Assembly (NCBI GenBank): GCA_023627715.1
Contig: JAMAHW010000051.1
Coordinates: 62,001 to 126,000, forward strand
DNA length: 64,000 bases
Direction of reading: 5' to 3'
From: Periconia sp. R9002
Taxonomy: Eukaryota > Ascomycota > Dothideomycetes > Pleosporales > Periconiaceae
This document shows positions 46,781 to 56,258 of this stretch, in pieces. Below the pieces are notes generated by a model. It was not told the origin of the DNA. It did not search any database and worked only from the letters and a program-made list of their open reading frames with translations. The position numbers and the translations under genes were made by a program. The first letter of the stretch is position 1, and every line of letters starts with the position of its first letter.

Positions 46781-47109
46781 CCAATTAATTGCGAAGAAGA
46801 AAACACTTCAATTCATATACAAATTAAAATGTGGAGGTCCCTTCTCCGTTCACTACCATTACTCAATTGATAAGGTGTATACTGCTGTGTCAGATATACA
46901 CGTGAGTGTGTCAACCCGCAATCAAATATCGTAGTACTATCTATGTAGAAAAATACGAAAGTAAATATCTTATAACTCTCTTTTCAATACCCCATCAGAC
47001 TCTACTAGCTAGTAGTTAGTGGTGCTCCCCTCCTTCCATCTCATCCTCTTTAAATCAACAAGCCCTCAGCCTGGCAATTCTCCGGGCAACTGCTACACCA
47101 CGATACGAG

Positions 47110-47225
47110 ACTTCTCATGAACATTGAACTGATCTTCACAGATTATTGCTACTCTGGGTATCGAAACAGGTAGGGTGGGGGGTACACTTGGTAACGTCCT
47201 CGGCCAGGACGGGCACACAGGCAAC
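47110..47225 (-). repeat. Dispersed repeat, copy D
   Basis: Read on the minus strand it begins GTTGCCTGTGTGCCCGTCC, then TGGCCGAGGACGTTACC, and later TCGATACCCAGAGTAGC and AATCTGTGA. It faces copy C, so the two make an imperfect inverted repeat spanning about 520 bp. No target-site duplication was seen. Confidence 0.7.
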
Positions 47226-48315
47226 TCATATGCGGCGTCCCAATGCGATGACCCCTTGTAACTATGTATCAATGTATGTACCTCATGGATGAGGTCATGG
47301 CAGTGGGTTTGGCTGGGGTTTAAAACACTGTTTAGCAGCTGCTCAACATTAGATACCTTCTACATGCTATCCGCACTTGTTGTATTCATATACAATTTCT
47401 ATTCGCTGCATATCAATCCTCGAATGCGCTAAACCCTATAATATACATGTTCATAGATGTTTACATTATGATACCTACAGAGGGGTGACACCCCAGGAAG
47501 TCGCATATTGGGAGGACTAATAGGTTGTACAAATCAGAAGCTCTACGACCTACGTAGTATATCTAGTGTAGTTATCTAGTTCGTGAATAACGCCTGTTGC
47601 ACTAGGTATTGATGTATGCATGTAATCTCTAGCCCACATGTGGTCCTACATGTCAGCTCATCCGTATTCCTCTTAAACATTACGAGAAAAAAAAAACAAA
47701 AAAAACGAAAAAAGAAACACCAACAACCAAACAAAACCACGAATTACCCAAAAAGTCATCAATCCAGTCAATTCCATCTCATACTACATAAATCAACAAC
47801 TTTCCGTCTGTCTCCCCCCGTATCTCAACTTCCCCATCCATCCATCTATCTACTAACACACCACACCGCACCGCACTCACACCAGACCACCTTCCTACAC
47901 ACTCACAAAAAAGAGAGAAAAACTAAACAGAAATGGGAGCTTCATATACGTAGATAAGTAAATTAACAGTTACATAGCTACACCATACACTCGCACATTA
48001 CCCTCCAAACAAAAAGAACAAAAAACAAACCTCATATCATCGTGCTAAGAGTATTACGCGTCTTCCTAAAAAAAAAAGGGAACAATTTCATACATGATGG
48101 CGTGGGAAAGTACAAGTATCTTGCGGGGATACAGCATCAGAGACGAAAAAAAAAAAAACGCAGAACGATCGTGGTATATTCTCCTCCCAAACCTCAGACA
48201 GACAACAGTGATTCCGTATTACATAACTTCCCCTCGAGGTACGACCTTGGATAGTGACGAACTCGAAGAGTTTCGTCGATTCGCGAAATAGCGATGAGTG
48301 AACAAAGGGAGTCGT

Positions 48316-49468
48316 TTACACGTTAGGAACGTGCGTAGGCGCACCCGCCGCATGCGTTCCAGCACCGTTAGTATGCCCATTCGTAGCCCCATTCGTATGT
48401 CCATTCGTAGCACCATTAGTAGCATGATGACCAGTCGTCGGCCCCCCAACGACACCGCCCCCACCAACCCCATTCGTCCCCATCTTCTCATTCACAAAAT
48501 CATCGCCATCATAATCCTTAATCGTAAGGCCCAAACGCGCGGGATCGATGCCGCGGTGGCCCCAAATCAGCAACGCGCCGAAGACGGGTTTGGCGAGGAG
48601 GTCGAGGACGCCGTAGAAGACGGCTTCCGAGTCCGGCGCGATGACGTTGCCGCCTTCGGAGACGCCCCAGGCGATCGGGTAGCAGATCCAGAGGAGCGCG
48701 GTGAGGGAGCCCGTCATGAGGAAGGTGCGGTGCACGTCGGTGCCGTAGCGGGCTGCGTTGCGGCGGGATTCCCAGACGAGGTGGTAGACGATGTAGAGGA
48801 GGGCGAAGCAGCCTGTGGAGTAGCGTTAGTGTATTTGTGTTTTGAAGGAGGGATGAGATGATTTGATACTGGGAAGGGGGAGAGGAGGACGTACCGAAAG
48901 CATAGAATCCCCACTTGTAAATGCTGCGCACGAGAGCACCGACCAAACCCGTCACAATCATGATCCAATCGACCAAAATCACAAACAGAATCGTCGGCCA
49001 CGGCATACCCGCCGTGAGCATGAGGTCCAGGATGAGCAAAGGCGTCGTGATGAACCAATCAATGTACCGCGCGTAGAAGATCTCGCGGTACACGCCGCGA
49101 ACCCTGGGATCGCTGCGCGCGAACTCGACCGCGATGGGCGTGAAGCCGAGGTTGGAGCCCATGGTGAAGTAGGCGATGGCGGCCACGAAGCACACGGCGG
49201 CCGTGATGTAGTGGAAGATGCGGTTGCGGCGGGCGCGGCGGAGCGCGAGGCCGATGAAGATGAAGGCTGACACGGCCATTACGGCGGAGACGGCGAAGTA
49301 CCAGTCGGACCCGCGTCGGGTGATGGCGATGTCTGCTGTGCGGCCATTGACGGTGTTGGCTGGTTGTTGGTGTTAGAGATGTGTGTGTGTGTGTGTGTGT
49401 CGTTGGAAGGTTAAGGTGGGGGTCATACTGTTGTAGCGCAGAGCATTGTTTCTGCGTTCAAGTTCCAT
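48316..49468 (-). CDS. carO: Microbial-type rhodopsin (CarO-like)
   Basis: Three exons on the minus strand: 49468-49429, 49359-48895 and 48812-48316, giving 333 aa with seven helices. Helix C has YARYIDWFITTPLLILDLML: Arg111, Asp114 (bacteriorhodopsin Asp85 equivalent) and Asp125 (Asp96 equivalent). Helix G has LDLLAKPVFGALL with Asp239 and the retinal Schiff-base Lys243. Glu221 and Glu231 match the proton-release glutamates in position. The set is that of a light-driven proton pump rather than a sensory opsin. The C-terminus carries repeated NGATNGHTNGA units and is disordered. Retinal would come from carotenoid cleavage by the oxygenase encoded at 53285. The symbol is assigned by family, and a plasma-membrane location is inferred. 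Confidence 0.93.
49381..49400. repeat. (GT)10 microsatellite in opsin intron 1
   Basis: Ten uninterrupted GT units on the plus strand, inside the first intron of the opsin gene. Likely length-polymorphic. Confidence 0.85.
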
Positions 49469-49582
49469 GGTTGTAGGGTTTGTACGGTATGTACTATGCT
49501 CCCGTGTGATAGGTGCTACGTCCTTTGTACAGGCGTAAAAAACGGATGCGAGGCAAGTGTTAAAGTATGGTAGCACTTCCCA

Positions 49583-50077
49583 TTAAAAGCCGTCGCATAC
49601 CCTTATAAACGTTTTACATCCCTGGTCGCAATAAATCATCTGATTACCTGCATTCAAGGTCCAGCGATGCGCCGTCGATGACGGAAAAACAACGACCATT
49701 TTCTCATCTACGCCATTGTGTCGAATGATATCCACCTCCCCCTTGCTCAAAGACAGCTTGCGAGGGTTACACCCTCGAACTGACGTAAACGTCTCCTGCA
49801 ACCGACCGCATTGGGAAGTGACGGAAAGAACTGGATGCTTCTCGTGAACACACTCATCGTGCGGTGCTCGAATCACATTCATCGAGATGGGCGCTGGAGA
49901 TCGAGGATGCGACTTGTCGTTAGTAACGATCAGTCGATGTTGACTAGGTATTTCACTTGCATCTAAGGAGTGGGGCCAGAGCCCTCGGAGATATTCTTTG
50001 TCCCAAGCCACTGGGGGGTGCGAAGAACCGATGCCAATGAGACGCCAAAGAAATGTTTCTATGATGTAGACTATGCG
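49583..50077 (-). pseudogene. ATG-less open frame between opsin and carRA, possible broken gene
   Basis: A 164-codon open frame on the same strand as its neighbours. It starts directly after a TAA (50078-50080) and has no ATG until an internal Met about 64 residues in. Translation looks protein-like: YIIETFLWRLIGIGSSHPPV, then KLSLSKGEVDIIRHNG and VVVFPSSTAHRWTLNAG, ending FIRVCDGF. Several AG acceptors occur near its left end, so it may be a 3' exon, but I found no joinable 5' exon with a start. It may be the remnant of a gene once in the carotenoid cluster. No family recognised. Confidence 0.35.
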
Positions 50078-50560
50078 TTACCCATGGTTAAGCCACATCC
50101 GTACGATCCCGGTCACGTCCAAGGTTAGCGCTAGTTCGCGTTGCCAAGCTTGTTTGAAGCTTGGTTCGACATCATGTTGATGTCTGCCCAAGGACCGTTG
50201 CAGGTTTGATGGAGGGTTTCTTTTCTTTCTTATTGGATGGATTTTTGAAGGGTGGCATGATTGGTCTCCACGATGCAATATCATTTTCAGTTGCAATGAC
50301 AAATATTGAGTTCACTCTAAATTCATTGATTCACTAGTCACTGCAGATGCGCGCTTGGGACATTGTGTAGCGTGTAGCAACTCTAGACTTTATCTTGCAT
50401 TGGCTATCACATCAACCTACGAAATTATGCAGCAGCGTAATCGACCGCATGACTCTGTGCAGAGCTGTCTTGTGTAAATACGGCATGCAAAAAACGAAAA
50501 TGCAGGGAAAATATCCTCCCGATCGCTATGGTACTCCCAAGGGTATCAGCAGACAGCTAG
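50078..50560. other. Downstream flank of carRA
   Basis: No supported gene. A minus-strand frame to 50302 is a possible but unproven 5' part of the broken frame next to it. Confidence 0.35.
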
Positions 50561-52516
50561 CTATTGATTCAGAACGCTCCAAGCAACCCTCAATCGCCGC
50601 GCCTTGGGAACAGTCGCCCGCCCAGCCTTTACAACGTATCCTTCTTGCTGCAAGACTCTGCCAATTTCCATGTAACTTTCAACGGCAACTCTGATCGGGC
50701 TTCGGGCTTCGCTTGGAAGTTCCTCGATGGCGCCTCTGGCTTCTTCGTACAGAGCGAACGCTTTTTGGAGAAGTCGGGATCGCATTTTCTCGACAGTGTC
50801 GCCCGTTGGATCTTTGACAACGTTTTCGTATTTGAGATTGGCTTCCTCTAGCCAAGAAAGGGGCAGATAAACGCGGCCGATTTTCGCGTCCACTGCAATA
50901 TCTCGGGCAATATTCACGTATTGGAGTGCAATGCCCATACTGCAACCGGCCTGGATGATGCGTTGCTGTTCCTGAGATGGTCTTTTCGGGTCGTAGATGT
51001 AGAAAATCAACTCGTTGCACATTTGCGCAACAGTCCCTGCAACTCTTTGTGCGTAAACTTCCAAATCCTCTTCTGTTTTGATGGGTGGGGAGGTGTTGAA
51101 CGCCAAGTCCATCTCAAACCCACGCAACAAATCCTCGAGTGGCTGGCGCGAAAGCTTTTTACAAGGTAACTGCAATAGTGCCGACTGTGTTTCTCGGGGG
51201 AAGTTGTCACGAATGAATTCTTTGACGACCGACTTTTCATTTTCCTCATTGTAGGCGATTTCGAGAAACTTGTGCAGTTTCTTGATCCATGCGCCTGCCT
51301 CTTCCACAGAAGATGCGTCATCCACAAGATCATCTGCAACCCGGCAGAATGAATATAGAAGTAACAGGTCCGAGCGAATCTGGCCTTGGAAGGTTGAAGA
51401 AGCGAGATAAAAACTACGGCTTTTACGTCGCAATCGAGAGACGGCGTCCTCGAATGCAGCCAGCCGATGCTCATCATACATTGAATGGGGAGCGAAAAGA
51501 GCTTTCATGAGAATCAAAGGAGAGGGTACCACCGGCGCGTCCGGGAAGATGTCGGGAAACGTATGCAGTATGCACAATGCATTGTCGAATGCTACCTGGC
51601 CACACACTATGAGCATGTTTGTCGCAAGAAAGAAGATGGCTTCTTCTATCTCCAGACCGTCCCATAGATAGGTCCCATACTTCGTGTTGGCATTAATGAC
51701 CCACGTGCCGCGTTTCAATGCGAGCGTATCCACGATCCAGAGATACAGGGTTGGGAGCGCAATTGGTACCAGCGTGTTGATTAATGGTAGTCCGAGGACG
51801 AATTGATATGCTAGGGTCCTGTTTCAATGTCAGCAAGGTATTTAGGTATTTCTCTTTTGCGAAACAAACTCACCATATCAACAACAGAAACGGAGCGGCC
51901 CAAACCAAGATCAAGCCTGTATATGTACCAGGACCATGAGCTTTAACAAGACTCCACCCCCAACTAATGATTCCAAGCAGGAGAAGTTGACCAATCCGGC
52001 AGTACCAGGGCCATTGGGGATTTCGAGATCCCAATGGGTGGGTGCTCGCTCGTTCCACCCGAAGGTACAGGGGTTGAAAGGTTGACTTGCTCAGAAGCAG
52101 ATACAACAGAGAGGTATTGTAGGTTTGGATGACGAAGAAGAAGACTTCCTCAAGGGGAATATCAAATAACTTGGGTCCCACAATCACATGACTAGGATAG
52201 CTCCAGACACCTGTGCGAATGAGGTAGGAATCCCATGGTATTGTTGAAACGACAGCAACCTGATAGCAGGAGGTTAGTCACGAGAGTTTTGGAAGGAATT
52301 TCATTTCACATACTGTTATAAGAAAAAGAATTTTGTAAACATCGACTCTAGTGAGGAGCGGCTTGTACAGGGCAGTGAGAACGAGGGCGGGAGGAATTGT
52401 GTACTTTGCGTGCCTACACTTGAGATCAGCCTCTGGAGGTCCCACCGCAGATGTTCTATGATCGATGGAAAATCGAATCAGACGCAGACATACACCAACG
52501 CATATTCGATACCCAT
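50561..52516 (-). CDS. carRA: Bifunctional phytoene synthase / lycopene cyclase
   Basis: Four exons on the minus strand: 52516-52494, 52413-52314, 52259-51874 and 51818-50561, giving 588 aa. The tiny first exon encodes MGIEYALV, joined to [13 protein letters not shown]. The N-terminal membrane half is the R (cyclase) domain, with two related units: [18 protein letters not shown] and [20 protein letters not shown]. The C-terminal half is the A (phytoene synthase) domain with [12 protein letters not shown] and [16 protein letters not shown], the Asp-rich motifs that bind GGPP diphosphates through Mg2+. It condenses two GGPP to phytoene and cyclises lycopene or related ends. Equivalent to AL-2 of Neurospora and CrtYB of yeasts. 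It shares a divergent promoter with the oxygenase gene. Confidence 0.95.
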
Positions 52517-53284
52517 AATGAGTAGTCCGTGGAGAGCGCCAGATTCTTTCACATGCAGCTCTATTTACATACACAACGCAACAATTGCGCACTTGGGGAG
52601 ATGGCGTCAAACCGGAGGCAAAGCAAAAAACGACACAACGCAGGGCAGCAGGAAGCGAATGGCAGACAACCGGAGAGGAGAACCAGTCGCCATTGTGAAA
52701 TTCAATGTTGTCGGTTTATTTTTTCATTGAGGCCGGACACTTGGAATGGCGGCGGGTGTATAGGGCGACTTGGCCCGAAGGGGGTTAGCGCGGCCGTTCA
52801 AGGGTGGTGAAGACGTCATGATTTATGGTGTGGATCATCACGGCCTTTGAACAGGAACCGGAAATATCTCCCCAACGGCCACCCATGCCATTGGCCCTTG
52901 ATCCTTTCATGTGTTCATTCTTGATCATGATCCTCCTCAATCGTATGATGCAGTCGTCCTTGGCCAGCTTCCGCGCCGCACCGAGGGCCTTGGCCGTGCA
53001 GCTTACTACTGTACCTTTGTTCACTTGCAATTCACGATGACGATGGTCAACAACTGGTCACTGGCGGGGGATGCAACCGACAAATAACAATCAGACACTT
53101 CGAATGCGTGGGCTACACATATCAACACGTAGTCAGTGGTGGATCAAATGGACAGGATAAACGGTGCCAGCACTATTGTTTCGACACTTTGATAGGGACA
53201 TTCTATTCTGTCTTGCGTCATCACCACCATCATTCATTCCGACCGCAATCAGTCAATGCAGCCAACATTGTCCTTCCCAGCAGC
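52517..53284. promoter_or_regulatory. Divergent promoter of carRA and the carotenoid oxygenase
   Basis: About 770 bp between the two ATGs. Suitable for joint control, for example by light, as known for fungal car genes. I did not find a site that I could assign to a given regulator. No gene is seen inside it. Confidence 0.5.
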
Positions 53285-55482
53285 ATGTTCCGCAATGGAT
53301 CGCGCGAGAATGACTCGCCCGAACATCCGTATGTTGTCCTTCATCAATAAACTCCGTGTTCTTGCGACTGACCTCCCATAGCTATCTGGCAGGGAACTTC
53401 ACACCCGTCACCAAGACTACTCCACCGGTACCCATTACCTATACCGGGACCATTCCAAAGGAGCTAGAAGGGGGAATGTATGTGCGAAATGGCGGCAATC
53501 CCGTTTCCAATTCAGAATTGGGGCGAGATTACCATTGGTTTGATGGGGATGGCATGCTCACGGGTGTATGGTTTGAGCGCTCCAACGACCCTTCCATCGA
53601 AACATGCACTCCGCATTTTGTGAATCAATTCATCTTGACTGATCTCTGCATTTCGAGCTTCGAGAATAGAGCATTGAAGACGCCAATTTTGCCCAGCATA
53701 GCAACCCTAGTCAGCCCCGTAGCGAGCCTCTTCGTCATCATTTGGAGGATATTTCGGGCCGCATTCTTGGTTTTGATATCTCACTTTCCGGGATCTGGGC
53801 AGGCGATCAAGAGAATAAGCGTGGCTAATACTAGTATTCTCTACCATGATGGACGCGCCCTGGCAACGTGTGAAAGCGGGCCCCCAATTCGTATTCAACT
53901 ACCTGGTTTAGAAACCGTTGGCTGGTACAACGGCAACTACGCGGAAGGGGAGACTTTGCAAAATGCGGAAATAAAAGAGCAACCTGGATTTGGCGGTACC
54001 GGCCTGAACAGTTGGATGCGAGAATGGACGACCGGCCATCCTAAAGTCGATCCAGTCACAGGCGAAATGATTCTTTTCCACTGTAACTTTACCGCGCCAT
54101 ATATCCACTATTCTGTCATTCCCAAGGAAAACGGAGGGTCAGAAAAGGAGTTGTTCTCCAGAAACGAGCTCCCAAAACTTCTGAACGTTCCCGTCCCAGG
54201 ATGCTCAGGAGGGAAGATGATGCACGACTTCGGCGTGTCCAAACTTCACACTGTCATCCTCGACCTCCCCCTCACATTGACCCCTTTCAATCTTTTGAAG
54301 AATCAGCCGGTAGTCGCATATGAGCCTTCGAAGCCATCTCGTTTCGGCGTGTTCCCACGACGTAACCCGGCCGCCGTGCGCTGGTTCGAAACAACAGGCT
54401 GCTGCATCTTTCACACGGCAAACACATGGGACGAGCTAGATACTCACGGGAAACCTCTTGCAGTGAACATGCTCGCCTGCCGACTGACATCTGCATCACT
54501 CGTATACAGTGCAGGTAACATGGCGCCACCGCCTCATCCGGATTCCCCTCCTCCATCACGGCGTCCCATCTCTTTTTTCGCTAAATATGGCGACGAATCA
54601 AGCGACGACATCGAGAAAATTTACAACTCCGAAGATGAAAGCACCGAAGAATCGGCCTTAGTGGTTTCGTCTCAACAACAAAACATACACTCCAACACCA
54701 ACCTCGCACCTCCCATCTCTACGGACGATGAAGAGCAATGTCGCCTCTACTACTACCGCTTCTCCTTCGAAAACTCCAACAAGAACATGATAACCCATCA
54801 ATATGCCCTTTCCACTATCCCCTTCGAATTTCCAACCGTGAACCCCAGCCGTGAAATGCAGTCCGCGCGCTACATCTACGGCTGCAGCACGACCAACGCA
54901 TCCTTCGGTGCCGCCCTAGGAAAAGCCACAAAAATCGACGTTATAGTCAAAATGAACATTCCATCCCTCCTCGCGCGCAAACCTTCCGGTCAGGACGATA
55001 AAGTCGTCGACCGTCGCAGCATCACCTCCATCCTCGACTCTCCCAAGGCAAACGATGATATCCAAGCCTTCAAGCTTCCGCCAGGTTGCTTCGCCCAGGA
55101 AGCTCGCTTCGTACCCAGATTCCCCTCCACCGAAGAAGATGAAGGAGAATTAGAAGAGGACGACGGATACCTCCTCTTTTATGTCTTCGACGAATCCCAA
55201 CTTTCTCCCAGCCCTTCGACAACCTCCTCTCCGTCATCCTCCCTCCCAGAAGCGCAGAGACTCCTCGACAAAGCGACGTCCACTTTATATGTGTTATCCG
55301 CGCGCGATATGAAGACCGTCGTATGTAAACTGGAGTTACCCGCCCGCGTCCCGTATGGTCTGCATGGGAATTGGTTTCCGGAGAAGGAGGTTTTGGGACA
55401 GAGGAATGTTGGAGAGTTTCGGAGCCTGGTGGAGAGTGAGAGGGACGGCTGGAGGGAGCGGTTCCTTGGGCTCTTGGGCTAA
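53285..55482 (+). CDS. Carotenoid cleavage oxygenase (CarX/CarT-like)
   Basis: Two exons, 53285-53328 and 53382-55482, giving 714 aa. Exon 1 ends in HP and splices to YLAGNFTPV. Family landmarks are ELEGGMYVRNGGNPVSN and RDYHWFDGDGMLTGVWF near the N-terminus. The four Fe-binding histidines are visible: TGHPKVDPVTGEM (His234), MMHDFG (His296), IFHTANTWDE (His359) and PYGLHGNWF (His676). It cleaves a carotenoid double bond with O2; with an opsin nearby, retinal formation (CarX type) is expected, but the GGNP...GRD context also suits torulene oxygenase (CarT/CAO-2), so I give no symbol. Insertions rich in Asp/Glu/Ser (near 430 and 630) lengthen it. No frameshift. Confidence 0.9.
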
Positions 55483-56242
55483 GTTTCAATTTCCACGTAC
55501 TTATTGAGAGTTTATTTTCCTCTCATCCCTTCCCATTTTTCTACATCTTCATACTTGCATGCCTGAATCACGAACGCAAAGTTTCCTGTTTCTCATTACT
55601 GTCTTTTTTTCCCCTGTATTACTCGAAGATGCGCTAGCTACTTCGCCCATGTCTTAGTTTCTGTTACTATGCGGTTTACAACCGTGGAGCATGTACATAT
55701 GTACATATGCATGTAGTTCTGTTTGTTGAGGGATGGGGGGTTGTACACCGAGTACATACCAGAACCATAGTTAGTGTTTAATCGACTCAAATCATGAATC
55801 ATGGCATCCAAATCTTGTCTGTGGAACATCATATAATATCTTTACGTATGCAGACAAAGCATAATTCGAGAGTTTGCGTTGATAAAGATGCAAGATACAT
55901 AGGTTATGTTGGAGTGGGAGTGGAGTAGATAGAAAGGAAACGTACACACCACCGCTGATACGCTACTAGATAACCGCATTCGATACTGTGCTTTTTTTTT
56001 TCTTACTCGAGGTAACGATATTATTTTAATTTTGCTGCGATTTTCGTTAGAACAGAATTATTCTCGAACGAATCCCTTGCATCCCAACAGTTACACAAAA
56101 CCATAAATCTCCGAACAATCTCCGAATCACTTCCACCCTTTCAGCCGCTCACTCCAACGTCAACCCAACCACTTCCACTCAACACTCACTCCTTCGACGC
56201 AACAACGCCAATACCTATGGCCCCAAACAAGCGCATACGGAC
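55483..56242. other. Intergenic region
   Basis: 3' flank of the oxygenase gene, with ACATATGTACATATGCATG-like palindromic words near 55690, and promoter of the telobox gene, which has a short upstream reading frame. Confidence 0.4.
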
Positions 56243-56258
56243 ATGGAGCCCCGAATAG
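56217..56258 (+). promoter_or_regulatory. Upstream ORF overlapping the telobox gene start
   Basis: A 13-codon frame, starting ATG GCC and ending TAG, begins 26 nt before the main ATG and ends 13 nt after it in another frame. Its context (CCT ATG GC) is moderate. Ribosomes that start here would miss the main ATG, so it could limit translation. Confidence 0.5.

Larger units (their letters stand above)
45951..48315. other. Gene-poor region of about 2.4 kb
   Basis: No supported gene. It holds an inverted pair of dispersed repeat copies (46706-46780 and 47110-47225) and A-rich, low-complexity DNA near 47680-47930 and 48060-48160, downstream of the opsin gene. Confidence 0.5.
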
